DNA of 64,000 nt from Nostoc sp. C052 (GCF_013393905.1 NZ_CP040273.1:186001-250000), one strand, 5' to 3'; positions 23,801 through 34,307 are shown, numbered from the stretch's first letter. Program-made: numbers and translations. Notes: generated from the letters alone by a model not told the origin.

Positions 23801-26800
23801 TTACGAGAACTATCTCAGTCTCCAACACCAGAATTTAATGAATTAATCGAACAATTGGGTGAACAATCAACTATTTTGCTGGAGCAAGCTCGTGCAGAAA
23901 ACGGTTTTGTGGTTGAGTTCTTGCCGTTAGCACGACTAGATAACAACGATGTAAAACAGCCCGTTACGCTTGATGAAGCAGATCAGCAACGAATGATCAA
24001 CTGTCGTGCGTTGGTCGAAGTGTTGAAACAAGAAGGTATTTTATCCAGTAACTCATATGAAACAGCATTGAATGATCTGGGGGATCAAAGGTATCAAGAT
24101 TTGCCACCAAAGTTACCAGCACGGAATGACTTCATATTTGTTAACTCTGAGTTAGCTAATCTCTTAGCTGGGTCAGATTTACTGGCAAGAGTCTGTCGCC
24201 ATTTTCGAGTTTTTGTAACACATGACTGTATTCGTGAAGGACAGGCAGCAATCAATGCCTATGAGCATTCATCTGAAGTTATAAGATGGCAGAGAGGGCT
24301 TATTCAGCGTGTTTCAACTGGATTAGAGCAAGGAAAATATGAAGTGATCGCAGTTGCAAATCCTGACTCCGAACAAGAGCTTGAGTTGCTGCATTCATGG
24401 AAAGAGAATGGATTAACAGTATACGACTTATTTAGATATACGCCTCAGCCAGAAGATGTTATTTGGATTGACGATCGCTTCTTCAGCAAATACCCGAATC
24501 GAGATAACATTGTGCCAATCATTGGTGTGTTAGATATTTTGGAGGCATTACGGGTAAAAGGGGATCTAAATGAAACAAGTTACTACAAGAAAATTTTACA
24601 ACTCCGTACTAGTAACATTCGGTACATTGCCATCAACAGTAAAGAAATTATTTATCATTTGAAGCAAGCACAAATAGAGAATGGAAGAATTCGGGAAACG
24701 GAAGAACTAACAGTCATTCGTCGCTACGTCGCCTCTTGTTTATTAGATTTGCACAGACTTCAGCGTCCTCCGCTACCTGAAGGCTCACCTAGTCCTGACG
24801 GTGAAATGATGTTTGTCTTTGAGTGCTTACGCGCAACACAAGATTCAATCGGCGAAATTTGGGTAGATACCAATTTTTCAGAAGAAATAGCTATTGCTTA
24901 CTCTGATTGGATTTTAGAAAATTTATATACTGGTATTTTTGGTGTTCGACATCTATTGCCCAATGTTGATCTAAATAATGATGGGCTTGATTTTATTAGC
25001 CAAGACATTAGCACTCTGTACTTTCAAGGTCTTAAATTTTGGGAAATTGAAATTAACGATATCCATGAAACTCCCAATCGCCGTCAGCAGTATTTTGAGT
25101 GGCTTGAGCAACGAATAATAAAGAGACGTTTTAGAGCCAACCCAGAGTTGAGTACTTCTGTGGCGCAATTAATCAAGAACATTATTCTTTATCTGGGGCG
25201 AGAGCAAGAAAGGGACGAATCACTGCAAAACTTTAACCAAAGAATGTTGCAGCAGTTTTACCGGGATCTTCCAGAAGTGCTAAAGGATGAACTAAACACC
25301 GATCCTGAATTGATGGCTTATCTTCAGATTCAAATGGTTGAATCTATCAATCTCACATTGCCAGATTCGTCCACCCCTCTCGTATTTCCGGCATTAGAAT
25401 TTTTACCAGCTATCGCAACAGCGATTAATGACCAAGATACTATAATTACAGCATTACAGCCACAAACAGCTTTTAAAATTCAGGCAGTTCAGAGTAATTC
25501 TTCCATCCAACTCCGCTTTATCAATGAAGCAGACTCAATAAATTATGTGTGGCAAGACGATGTAATGCTTCTGGCATCAGATAATCCTAATGTACGGGAA
25601 CAAGTTCTGCGATCGCATCATTTCTGGTTTGACTGTGATAATTCTAGATTTGAAAAGGTGATTGGCGAAATTCTATCCACCACAGACTTCCGCAGACGTA
25701 TTGACCAAGCAAATGTATGGCGTAATCAATCGGCAGCAGTTTTCTACTTATTGTTTGAACAGAAGTTATATCAAGAGCAGACTTTCACAATAGATGAGTT
25801 AATTCCTCCATCAGGTGCTGGGCTATTACGATATTTCCATCTTGAACACTGTGTAGAAGAAAGCTTGAGTTTTCACGAGAAACTAATCAATGCCGCAGAA
25901 TCGCTTTTGGTAACTGAGGGGCTTGAAATCTGCTTAGAACGCCTTTCTTGTATTCCAGTCAAACTACCTAAACCAGTAATAGAAGCATTTAGTCAGATGC
26001 AATTAAGTGAGAGAAAGGCTCTCCTAGAAAGACTAACATTGCGATTGACTTCTCCATTATGTAAACTCCATTTAATTGATTTAGCACTGCTTTCATCTAA
26101 CAATACTAAGAAAGTTAAGTCTCTTATCGATGAAATTTTTAGTGAAGCGGGTGAACTTCAATTCAGGTTATTCAGAGTACTTCTTGACCTAGTAAATAAC
26201 GAATTCAGTCATTGGCATGAGACAAAAGATTGGCTTCCATCTATTCGCTTGTCCATAATTTGGGCACATACAAGCAAACTATATAATCTCTTGTATAATC
26301 CTACAGTTACTGTGGATGAGTTCGTTCAGAGATTGAAAAACCATGCTCAAAGTAGAGCAATTAGTGCTGATATCATTAATCGTAATCCTGTATTTTGGAA
26401 TGATGTACTTCACCCTCGACGACTTAACAGGATAACTTTAGTCGCCCACGGACTCGCTGCAATATTGGCAGAGCAAGACCCAGTAATTTTCAAGGCTATA
26501 GGAATCACTGAAAAGATGGTCAATTTTGCAGTTAGAACTATTGAAGATAAGCAGTTCCTTGATCCAATCCTATGGCATGATGATTCAGCTCTTGCTCAAG
26601 ATAACCTGGGAGCTTTACTTGGTGGAGATCGCAGTAAATATATAGGTTTATTACTTGGGACAGAATTAGGACATCAAGTTTCGTCTGAGCAACTTAAAGC
26701 AGTAGTGGAAAATGCAATTGATGCTTTAGTAAATGAACCACTTGCTAGAGATCAATGGTTGTCAATTATTGCAGTAATTGGAGACCGACCAATTTATAAC

Positions 26801-27250
26801 GATCTGGTAGATAAATTTAGTATTCTAGTAAGAAGTATTGATATTCTTGAACTTTATCGAGCAGAACCATTTACTGCAATTTTTGCTTTGAGTGTTGCTG
26901 CTGATCATGTATCACATACTTCGGATGAAAATCTTAGATTCAAGTTGGAACAAACATTAGTCGTGATCGCTGGACTAATCAACTCTCAGGAACAAATAGA
27001 ACGGGTAGACGATAAAATTGCTGATCAAATTCTTGAAACTATCTTGAAGCTTGCGATCAGGGCTAATGATCCATATGCAACAAGCCATTCTTTAAACAGC
27101 TTATTTACAAAAATCTCATTTGCTTGGCCAGGCTTTGCAAATACAAGTGCAATAGGATTATTTAGGGTTGTACAGGAATTACCTGCAAACCAATTACATG
27201 GAGCTTGGGCAACTGTTTTACATCTTCGAGCTTTACGTAGCAATAATTAA
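20873..27250 (+). CDS. Giant Mrr-like nuclease / TPR / PIN-like protein
   Basis: This 2125-residue protein begins with a restriction-endonuclease-like domain. An initial helix (YELDEYAFQDLCCDLLSEQ) is followed by YGTRGQQQDGID (D50, D53) and EVGQCKCYK (Q68, K70), the Mrr-type catalytic pattern. Residues ~200-850 are helical TPR-like repeats. Around 1085-1215 a PIN-like region is suggested by FVNSELANLLAGSDLL, VTHDCIREG and IWIDDRFFSKYP ... PIIGVLDIL. The usual first acidic residue appears as Asn, so activity there is uncertain. The last ~900 residues are mostly helical and unassigned. No Walker A motif was found, so it does not look like a STAND protein. I infer a single-protein phage sensor with one or two nuclease effectors. 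Confidence 0.65.
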   Translation: MVSPRVNPNLPPNFYELDEYAFQDLCCDLLSEQSRIATCDVYGTRGQQQDGIDLLAHCDDGIYTEVGQCKCYKDFPPRKIIDASDEFFQYIDYWVNKKVRRFILFVGCDLSQTQRQKQIEIEKQRFACFNIQYEVWSASTIRQKLAPHPEIVLRYLRSQEWVEKICGRVPQPYPQFAENSRATELTFGVISSKLERLSSDLSKTKAKQLEEYRELYRQGHLQRAYACLEALRGDENWDVFDKPLQAQILQSMSGYFLSVEQNIEKAKTLAVEARSLDPEGDNSLLQSLIIYHAKGAKAALKQIDSTSSIDIFNLKLGLLLEIQRTDEVITMLENLPPALEPDAETNRIHALAFLDIGDITAAQVKIQQACYEKPNWEKIQISEATINYYSVLSPAVPKRLINYPQPVEWSLIKRDDESLKRLRMAADKFNHLASQTERGEKERQYWQVWYLACLANDLDRQSEAQDLCRTLLAEDPTNPQAIVWGTVRNYEIDLVASQQVLEVFVEKSGNDIERIAALFGIYIYFGITKQALELLNRNREKFEQTGNKELWLFWHIQALAINGEFDTAFQEAESCSNLSFRRSIQEGIRREKARMSGEWQGFAEYLDKSWQESRNGQYLWESCQLQASLQNWAYVADKADDLVNTVGTADALGLAAQSASQAGRYEQCFQLLNKHQRLFPGGNLPPYLRRFRAYCQAKLGLISQAVAEAEDLVRSQETVENLVTLIGLQRDQGNLRGVAITASRLLRHENVHPNALLQVARWLLSEDPELSRQLWQQAITATIEPEILGEVITLGYNLGLDREIQPFAQRARILAISGEGPFHAVEVHELLELQREWAENAASMNRKYDNAEAPIHLIAQARRLALTSIFRVLLNENANKPNPHIQPAVLIRYGARPFPEEFADSSNQWRLHLDISAFLLAAHLGILNVVERRFSPIRISATLPIALLQECEYFLQHQPSRLANHREIIRLYQSGQLRELSQSPTPEFNELIEQLGEQSTILLEQARAENGFVVEFLPLARLDNNDVKQPVTLDEADQQRMINCRALVEVLKQEGILSSNSYETALNDLGDQRYQDLPPKLPARNDFIFVNSELANLLAGSDLLARVCRHFRVFVTHDCIREGQAAINAYEHSSEVIRWQRGLIQRVSTGLEQGKYEVIAVANPDSEQELELLHSWKENGLTVYDLFRYTPQPEDVIWIDDRFFSKYPNRDNIVPIIGVLDILEALRVKGDLNETSYYKKILQLRTSNIRYIAINSKEIIYHLKQAQIENGRIRETEELTVIRRYVASCLLDLHRLQRPPLPEGSPSPDGEMMFVFECLRATQDSIGEIWVDTNFSEEIAIAYSDWILENLYTGIFGVRHLLPNVDLNNDGLDFISQDISTLYFQGLKFWEIEINDIHETPNRRQQYFEWLEQRIIKRRFRANPELSTSVAQLIKNIILYLGREQERDESLQNFNQRMLQQFYRDLPEVLKDELNTDPELMAYLQIQMVESINLTLPDSSTPLVFPALEFLPAIATAINDQDTIITALQPQTAFKIQAVQSNSSIQLRFINEADSINYVWQDDVMLLASDNPNVREQVLRSHHFWFDCDNSRFEKVIGEILSTTDFRRRIDQANVWRNQSAAVFYLLFEQKLYQEQTFTIDELIPPSGAGLLRYFHLEHCVEESLSFHEKLINAAESLLVTEGLEICLERLSCIPVKLPKPVIEAFSQMQLSERKALLERLTLRLTSPLCKLHLIDLALLSSNNTKKVKSLIDEIFSEAGELQFRLFRVLLDLVNNEFSHWHETKDWLPSIRLSIIWAHTSKLYNLLYNPTVTVDEFVQRLKNHAQSRAISADIINRNPVFWNDVLHPRRLNRITLVAHGLAAILAEQDPVIFKAIGITEKMVNFAVRTIEDKQFLDPILWHDDSALAQDNLGALLGGDRSKYIGLLLGTELGHQVSSEQLKAVVENAIDALVNEPLARDQWLSIIAVIGDRPIYNDLVDKFSILVRSIDILELYRAEPFTAIFALSVAADHVSHTSDENLRFKLEQTLVVIAGLINSQEQIERVDDKIADQILETILKLAIRANDPYATSHSLNSLFTKISFAWPGFANTSAIGLFRVVQELPANQLHGAWATVLHLRALRSNN

Positions 27251-27534
27251 TGTAACGAAATTAGTAATTAGTGTTTCTGGTGGAATGCGAGGTATGTTGC
27301 TTCTGCTATCCCCATCTGACTATTTACGGGCCGTCAATGGCACTTTGGGAGCAATTGTACATTAAACCAGTTCTCACCAAGCATACTTAAGTACAAGTTG
27401 CGTTTATTACATAGAGACATTAAAGCTACAGTAAATAAATAACAGTATATTAGCGGGTTACAATCCAGTATGAGGCTAACTACGATATAGCAAATCACAC
27501 ATTATTTGCTACTCAAGTAGTGGGTTTTGAGCTA

Positions 27535-27783
27535 ATGACGATCAAAAAGCCTTTGGTAATCGAACAACCAAAACTGGGACAGCTTATCCATGAACTTCGC
27601 ACTGTAACGGGTTTAACCCAAGAACAGTTTGCAACACATTTAGGTGTTACTTATTCCACAGTTAATCGTTGGGAAAATAAACGCTCTAAATTATCACCGA
27701 TGGCTATGCAGAGGATTGAAAAACTTCTACAAGAGATGGGTGAACAAGGGCAGAAACTGTTAGCGAAATATCAATCAAATTAG
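27535..27783 (+). CDS. XRE-family regulator (likely controller of the adjacent defence operon)
   Basis: From the ATG at 27535 the protein is 82 residues. It is a single helix-turn-helix: LRTVTGLTQEQFATHLGVTY followed by STVNRWENKRSKLSP. It resembles controller proteins of restriction-modification systems in size and position, lying 200 bases before the methylase gene. A close paralogue lies at 46610; both begin MTIKKP and share the upstream pattern AGTGGGTtttGAGCTaATGAC in variant form. It probably represses or times its own operon, although no operator was defined. Confidence 0.8.
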   Translation: MTIKKPLVIEQPKLGQLIHELRTVTGLTQEQFATHLGVTYSTVNRWENKRSKLSPMAMQRIEKLLQEMGEQGQKLLAKYQSN

Positions 27784-28962
27784 TTTTGAGTAACAAGTAA
27801 GCAGATTTGTTTAGGTAAGTAGTATTGCTTGCTTAATTTTGATATGGCGATATTTGCAATGGGTTGTTTGGTGTCGCAATTTTCATAGAGGATTTGCAGA
27901 CTTAACCTGCCAATCCAAGATTAATTAAAGTCGATACACCGCAAGGGTTTTAAATAAACAAATTTTGAGTTAATAGAATATTAAAATGGCGCAGCGATTA
28001 CTACAACTTGATGATGTCAGGCATATAGATAGCCCACAAAACGTAGCATCTTTATTTCAAAAAATTGGCTATAACGCTTCTGCTCAACAATTAGCTATTG
28101 ATGACTTAGAGCTACCTACTCGGAGTGCAGAAGCTATTTGGAACGCATACATGATTGCCGATCATCAGCATGGTAATGAATCGCTGCAAGTTTTGCTGTT
28201 TCAGCTTCAAGAAAACGAATGGCTCTCGAATAGTGTCGCCAGCAACAGAATGCGATCGCTGGCTCAAAGTCTTTGTAGACGACCCTCTAATTTTCTGCTG
28301 TTAGGTACAAAAAATTATGACCAATTGATGTTGGTCAATCCCCGCAAAACCTTTGATGCTGACCTGAATTTAAAAGTTAGCATTCGCAAGTTACTAATTG
28401 ATAGGGCTAATCCCACCAACTATGACCGTGACCGCCTAGATGCGATCGCTGCTCGAAACCTTTCTCCCCAAGAACTGTATAAGGTGCAGTGTGAAGCTTT
28501 TGATGTAGAGAAGCTGACTAAAGAGTTCTATCGGGGTTATCGAGAAATCTTTGAGGAACTGCAACGGGTTATTAAAACTAACAATCAGCATTCCTATTTC
28601 AATGACTCAAATCGGCTACACCAATTCTCTCAACGACTCCTGGGGCGAATCATGTTCCTCTACTTTTTACAGAAAAAGGAGTTTTTGGCAGGCGATCGCA
28701 ATTTTCTAAAGACTCAGTACAACAAACTACGCTCAGACCTAGAAGATACCGATTTCTATAATCAGGTGCTAGAGCCGTTGTTTTTTGAAATGCTTAACAA
28801 ACAGCGCCCAAATATGGATTCCCCTTGGGGTAAAATTCCTTATCTCAATGGTGGACTGTTTGACCGGGATTATGGTTCAGGCGTTATTGATGCAGCTGGC
28901 GTGGAAACACCCCCTCAAATCGAATTACCTAATTCTGTTTTTGACCCCAGTGGCGATAAAGG

Positions 28963-30154
28963 TAAGCTGTTACGCATCTTGATTGTATAATATGAGATTA
29001 AGGAATTAATCTTATATCAGCCACCTATGCCAGCAAAAAATCATCTTTCCGAACAGCAAAAGGAACGGCTATTAAAAACGCTAAAAGAGCATGAAAATCC
29101 CTACGTAAGAGAAAAGATTCTGATTTTATTATTAATGAATGATGGAAAAACCTATCACGAGATTAGTAAGTTTTTAGATATTGCATATCCAACAGTAGCA
29201 TATTGGGCTGTTCACGGAGACCCAGATAATCTAGAAAGTTTTTTAGATGGAAGAAGAGAAGGTAATTTCCGTAAAGTTACCAAAGAATATGAAGAATTGC
29301 TATTAAAAATAATTGAAAAAGACCCAGTAGAATATGGATATGAATTTGGTCGATGGACAGCAGCAAGACTGGCAACTTATATGGAAGAGGAAACAGGAAT
29401 TAAATTAAGTGGCTCTCAAGTTAGGAGAATATTAGAGCGAAAAAAGTACGTTTACCTTTGGGCAAAGTATAGCCTAGAGGATAAACAGAATCCTGAAATA
29501 CGTAAGGCATTTAAAGAAAAATTATCAGAATATTTAAGAATAACAAATGTTGCACCAGAGCGTTTGCAGGTATGGTTTTGGGATGAAAGCGGATTCAGTT
29601 TAAGAGTAATAAGAAGAAAAAATTGGGGTAAAAAAGGTACAAGAAGAAAAATCACAGGGCAAAGGAGAAGAGGAAGAGTAAATATTATGGGAGGGTTACG
29701 TTATCACGACAAAAAGAGAATTAATTTTGTGATAAAAAAGGGAAATGCAGATGTATTTTATGAGCAGCTTAAATCTTTGAACAACTTTCTCTTACAGGAA
29801 TGGGTAGAGCAAGGTAATCTAATTGATAACTTCAATGATTGTTCGGCAAAAATAGTGATTATTCTAGACAATGCTAGCTTTCATAAAAGAAAAGATATTT
29901 TAGCTTATATCAAAGAGGAAATGCCAAATATTATCCTGGAATTTCTACCACCTTATAGCCCAGATTATAATTTAATAGAATTGGTTTGGCATTCAGCAAA
30001 AGAATATATAGCTCATAGATTGTTTGAGTCAGTATCACAGCTAGAAGATTTGTTAAATAAATTGTTAAATGAAGGAGGCCTTATTATTAAATGGGAGCGC
30101 AAGATTAAAAATAAAGGCAATGCTGTTTATTAAATTTAGATGCGTAGCAGCTTA
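28963..30154 (+). mobile_element. IS630-family insertion sequence inside the methylase gene
   Basis: The left end TAAGCTGTTACGCATCT (28963) matches the reverse complement of the right end (AGATGCGTAGCAGCTTA, ending 30154) with one mismatch in 17. The TA at each end is the expected target duplication. Precise removal restores the interrupted reading frame, which confirms the boundaries. It differs from the IS630 copy at the left of the window. Confidence 0.93.
29027..30133 (+). CDS. IS630-family transposase
   Basis: The 368-residue transposase starts MPAKNHLSEQQKERLL. The N-terminal region holds a helix-turn-helix (YHEISKFLDIAYPTVAYW) and a second winged-helix-like segment. The DDE triad appears in VWFWDESGFSLR, VIILDNASFHK and YSPDYNLIELVWHSAKEY. 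It is AT-rich, full length and unbroken, so it may be active. It is in the same orientation as the gene it interrupts. Confidence 0.93.
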   Translation: MPAKNHLSEQQKERLLKTLKEHENPYVREKILILLLMNDGKTYHEISKFLDIAYPTVAYWAVHGDPDNLESFLDGRREGNFRKVTKEYEELLLKIIEKDPVEYGYEFGRWTAARLATYMEEETGIKLSGSQVRRILERKKYVYLWAKYSLEDKQNPEIRKAFKEKLSEYLRITNVAPERLQVWFWDESGFSLRVIRRKNWGKKGTRRKITGQRRRGRVNIMGGLRYHDKKRINFVIKKGNADVFYEQLKSLNNFLLQEWVEQGNLIDNFNDCSAKIVIILDNASFHKRKDILAYIKEEMPNIILEFLPPYSPDYNLIELVWHSAKEYIAHRLFESVSQLEDLLNKLLNEGGLIIKWERKIKNKGNAVY

Positions 30155-32504
30155 TTCTCAGGTTCTTTAACAGCTATAACTTCACCGTATCAGAAAACAT
30201 TCAGGGTGATGAAGATGCAGCAGTTGACCCTGAGATGCTTGGTAAGGTGTTTGAGAATATGCTGGCATCTGAAGAAAGAGGACAAAGTGGTACTTTCTAC
30301 ACTCCACGCGGAATAGTCCAGTTTATGTGTGTGGAATCCCTAAGTCGCTACCTAGCAGACCAGACAGATATGGACTTGGAAGCAGTCAAGAAACTTACAG
30401 AATATGACCCTGAACTACCTGGACAGGATATTAACCAACTGCTAACTAAAGAACAGGCGAAAAAGCTTAAAAAAGCTCTAGAATCCGTGAAAATCTGTGA
30501 CCCTGCTGTGGGTTCTGGTGCATTCCCAATGGGGATGATGCAAGTAATTTTGTCAGTGAAGCAAGCGATCGCTCATCGGGAAGGTATGACTGTAGAGCGG
30601 GGTAGTCTTACTATCAGTCAATGGAAGCGGGACATTATTGCTAATAATCTGTATGGTGTGGACATCAAGCCTGAAGCGGTTGAGATTGCCAAGCTGCGGA
30701 TGTGGTTATCGCTGGTAGTGGATATTCCTGATATTGATGATGTGGAACCACTGCCTAATCTTGATTACAAGTTGATGTGTGGGGATTCGCTAATTTCTAC
30801 TATTCAAGGTGAGCAGTTAATTCCTGACCCCACCAAAGACCAGCAGACAATGCTGAATGTCACCCCTGTACAAACAGCTATTCAACCTTTAATAGACTTG
30901 CAACACCAGTACTTTGAAGCTCATGCACAGGAGCGAAAGGTTCTCAGAGAGAGGATTTTAGAAGCTGAAAAGAACGTGTTTCGAGTTGCGATCGCTGACC
31001 GTCGTTCCTTTGGGGTAGGGAAGCAGAGGGAATTAGAAAACAAAATTAAGCTGATGAAGGGCAAAGTCAGCAAGGCTCAGGAAAAGGAACGTCAACAGAT
31101 TGCTGATAAGTTGGCTGAGTTGGATAAGTTTGCTACTGAAGTAGAAAAGGGAATGCGATCGCTTAACTTCTTTCAGTGGCATCTGCACTTTAATGAGGTG
31201 TTTCAGCAGCAGGGTGGGTTTGACATTGTAATTGGTAATCCGCCTTATGTGAGACAAGAGCAGATTAAAGAACTCAAACCAGCCCTTCAAGCAGAATATG
31301 AGTGTTACACCGGGGTATGTGACCTTTTTGTTTACTTCTATGAGCGTGGGTTTAGGCTGCTCAAGTCTGGTGGTCATTTGTCTTACATTACATCTAACAA
31401 ATACTTCCGTGCAGGGTATGGTGAAAAACTGCGCTCATTCTTGGGGGAAAAGTCACAAGTCCAAGTGTTGATTGATTTTGGGGATGCACCCGTCTTTGAA
31501 GCGATCGCATACCCTAGCATTATTTTAGTTAGTAAGAGTAAGCCAAACAATCATCAAGCTCGTGTCCTGAATTGGGAAGTTGGGAAGTCTGTTGATGAGT
31601 TTAACTTGGTGTATAAAAATCAAAGTTTTTATATGCCTCAGAAGGAATTAGGATCTGATGGGTGGCGGTTAGAGTCTCCTGCTGTGTTGCGGTTGCTGGA
31701 TAAGTTAAGAAGTGCAGGTACTCCGTTGGGTGAGTATGTGAATGGAAGGTTTTACTACGGAATTAAGACAGGTTTAAATGAAGCGTTTGTTGTAGATAGA
31801 GCGACGCGGGATAGGTTGATTGCTGAACATGAAACATCGGCTGAGGTGTTGAAACCATTTTTGAGGGGGCGGGATGTTAAGCGGTGGTGTGTGGATTTTG
31901 CTGAACAATATTTAATTAAAATTGAGTCATCAGAAAATAAAAAGCATCTTTGGAGTGATAAGCCTGAAAAGGAAGCAGAGAAGATATTTGGTAAAACATA
32001 TCCTGCTATTTATGCTTTTCTAAATTATTTTAGAGAAAGGTTAATCAACAGAGATGATCAAGGTAAATATTTTTGGGAATTACGCTCTTGTAAATATTGG
32101 CAAGAGTTTGAAGAACCGAAAATTATCCTTGGTCGATTTATGAACAAAGCTACTTTTGCTTTTGACAAACAAGGTTTTTTTCATAATGATGCTCTTTACA
32201 TGGTTTCTGGTATCGATGAGTTTGTAGTTGCTGTTTTAAATTCTTCTAGCTCTTGGTGGTTTATTTCTCAAATTTGTACTGATTTACAAAATGGATATTT
32301 ACAGGCTTTCAGAGACAATCTTTTTCAAATTCCCATACCCAATGTTTCCAAAGATGAAGGCAAAATTATAGTTTCACTTGTTAAAAAAATACTTGATGCC
32401 AAAGGTCAGGGTGTGGGGGATTGGGAAGCAGAAATTGATGATAGGGTTGCTCATATATATGGGCTGACGGCTGAAGAAATGAACATTATTAGGGGGGAGT
32501 AAGT

Positions 32505-33056
32505 ATGAATAAACATCGACTCCTCGAAATTGCAGAATATATATCAATTTTTGCTGTTATAGCTGGTTCTATCATAGCGATTGCTAGTGAAAAAATAATC
32601 TATGCTACTGTACCAATGGTTTTAGCAATTCTGCTTAATTTAATTAGAAGTTCTCAATTTGAGGAACAGCTACACCAGCGAGTTAATAGAAATGATAATG
32701 AAACATATCAACAAATATTAAATGATATTCAATCTCTAACAAGACTAGCAATATCCTCTCATAGCAATTATGAAGCAATTCGGCATGAAATTACTGCTTT
32801 GTCAGAAAAGCTTGACTCAGTAAATACTGAGACACAAGGTAATTTAAATGATGAAAATATTTTTCGATTACAAACTCAATGTCAAAATTTCCAAGAGACT
32901 TTGAATAGCTTGATTTATCGAATGTTGTCTTGTGGAGTATTGAGTAGTGGCGATACTAAACCAGTAGAGAAAGGAATAGCAAACATAATTATTCAATATC
33001 AACAAGAGAGAGCTAGTAGAAAAAATCTATATCAAGTGGATAATGATGATGAATAG
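32505..33056 (+). CDS. Membrane protein with coiled-coil tail
   Basis: This 183-residue protein begins two bases after the methylase stop, so it is translated as part of the operon. Two hydrophobic helices lie near residues 12-45 (ISIFAVIAGSIIAIAS and YATVPMVLAILLNLI). A cytoplasmic coiled coil follows (YQQILNDIQSLTRLAISS, EITALSEKLDSV). No enzyme motif is present. It overlaps the next gene by 14 bases. A role as membrane anchor or membrane-perturbing component of the defence system is inferred from position only. Confidence 0.65.
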   Translation: MNKHRLLEIAEYISIFAVIAGSIIAIASEKIIYATVPMVLAILLNLIRSSQFEEQLHQRVNRNDNETYQQILNDIQSLTRLAISSHSNYEAIRHEITALSEKLDSVNTETQGNLNDENIFRLQTQCQNFQETLNSLIYRMLSCGVLSSGDTKPVEKGIANIIIQYQQERASRKNLYQVDNDDE

Positions 33057-34305
33057 TAATTTCCAACAAGTAATCAATAGATTTATTACTCGAATTGAAA
33101 GTTTAAAATTTAGCTTTCAGTTAATTGCTAATATAATTGAATTAAACGCGAAAAATGCAGAAAAAGAATTGATTGGTTTTACATCGCCATTTTTAAGCCA
33201 AGAACAAACTGAAACAGAACTAAAAATTTCTTTGCAAATGCCTTATGAGAAATTAGTAGATTTTCAGGCATTAGGTAAAAAAGCACTTCAATACAGCATA
33301 TCTTCACCAGTGATAAAAAGAAATTTTATTATTTCTTTAGTTAGTGAATTTGATATTCATTTAAGTTTACTTATTAGAACAATGTTTTTTGTTCAGCCAG
33401 AAACTATTCATGCTTCAGATAAGCAACTTAGCTTTAAACAGCTACTAAAATTTAATAGTATGGATGCAGCTAAAGAATATTTAATTGAAAAAGAAATAGA
33501 ATCAGTGTTGAGAGAAAGCCATAATGAACATTTTAAATGGCTTGAAAATAGATTAAACATGAAAAGTCTTAGGGATTTTGACACACTAGCATGGAAAAAC
33601 TTTATTGAAATTACGGAAAGAAGGAATTTGTTTGTTCATTGTGATGGCATTATTTCAAATCAATATATAAATGTATGTACAGAAAATGCAATCCCTTTAT
33701 CTAATTGCAAAGTTGGCGATCAATTAGACGTTAGTGAAGAATACTTTGATAAAGCTTATTATTGCTTCTTTGAAGTAGGAGTGAAATTAGCTCATACTAT
33801 ATGGCGAAAGATTAAGCCTGAAGAACGAGAAATTGCAGATATGACGCTAAACAATTTATGTCTTCAACTTATTATTGATGAAGAATATAAACTATCAAAT
33901 ATACTGTTAGACTTTGCAAGAAGTGAACCTATTATAAAAAAGTCTTCTCAACAGGTAAAGTTGTTACTGCTGTTAAATAAAGCACAATGCCTTAAATGGA
34001 TCGGAGATATGAAGGAATATCGCAACCTTCTATTACAACAAGACTGGAGTGCCTGTTGTGATGAGTTGAAATTAGCAAAATTTGTTTTACTAGATGAATA
34101 TGACGAAGCCTATAAACTAATGAAAGCAATTGGAAATCACCCTGGAAAAGTTTCAGCAATTCATTATCAAGAGTGGCCAGTCTTTAAAGAGTTTAGAAAA
34201 ACAGAACAATTTCTAAAAGCATATCAAGAGATTTTTAATGAAACCTTTGACTTGAAACCAGCAGCATCTTCATTTACTGATACTGAAAGTAATAACAAAA
34301 ATTAA
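33043..34305 (+). CDS. HEPN-motif protein in a defence operon
   Basis: This 420-residue protein starts at one of three tandem ATGs overlapping the previous gene. Around residues 195-201 the sequence ITERRNLFVHCDG carries the R-x(4-6)-H signature of HEPN domains, with preceding helices consistent with that fold. HEPN proteins are often metal-independent RNases or toxin components. The C-terminal half is helical and unassigned (LLNKAQCLKWIGDMKEY resembles a repeat helix). It is very AT-rich and ends two bases before the helicase gene. An RNase role is inference from one motif. Confidence 0.6.
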   Translation: MMMNSNFQQVINRFITRIESLKFSFQLIANIIELNAKNAEKELIGFTSPFLSQEQTETELKISLQMPYEKLVDFQALGKKALQYSISSPVIKRNFIISLVSEFDIHLSLLIRTMFFVQPETIHASDKQLSFKQLLKFNSMDAAKEYLIEKEIESVLRESHNEHFKWLENRLNMKSLRDFDTLAWKNFIEITERRNLFVHCDGIISNQYINVCTENAIPLSNCKVGDQLDVSEEYFDKAYYCFFEVGVKLAHTIWRKIKPEEREIADMTLNNLCLQLIIDEEYKLSNILLDFARSEPIIKKSSQQVKLLLLLNKAQCLKWIGDMKEYRNLLLQQDWSACCDELKLAKFVLLDEYDEAYKLMKAIGNHPGKVSAIHYQEWPVFKEFRKTEQFLKAYQEIFNETFDLKPAASSFTDTESNNKN

Positions 34306-34307
34306 TA

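Larger units (their letters stand above)
27986..32502 (+). pseudogene. Type IIG-like restriction-methylase, split by IS630
   Basis: Two halves (27986-28964 and 30155-32502) are separated by an IS630 element. Deleting the element and one TA joins them in frame (…SGDKG-ILRFFNSYNF…), giving 1108 codons. The C-terminal half has adenine-N6 methylase motifs: DPAVGSGAFPMGMM (motif I) and FDIVIGNPPYVRQEQ (NPPY, motif IV), followed by a TaqI-like specificity region. The N-terminal half contains LGRIMFLYFLQKKEFLAGD, common to Eco57I/PglX-like enzymes. Both halves are otherwise intact, so the insertion is recent and the function probably lost. The second half could be translated from the ATG at 30235. 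It heads an operon with the next three genes. Confidence 0.88.

Noticed and set aside
30235..32502. C-terminal half of the methylase as an independent 755-residue gene
   Set aside because: Excision of the IS630 element fuses it in frame to the N-terminal half, so it is treated as part of one interrupted gene.
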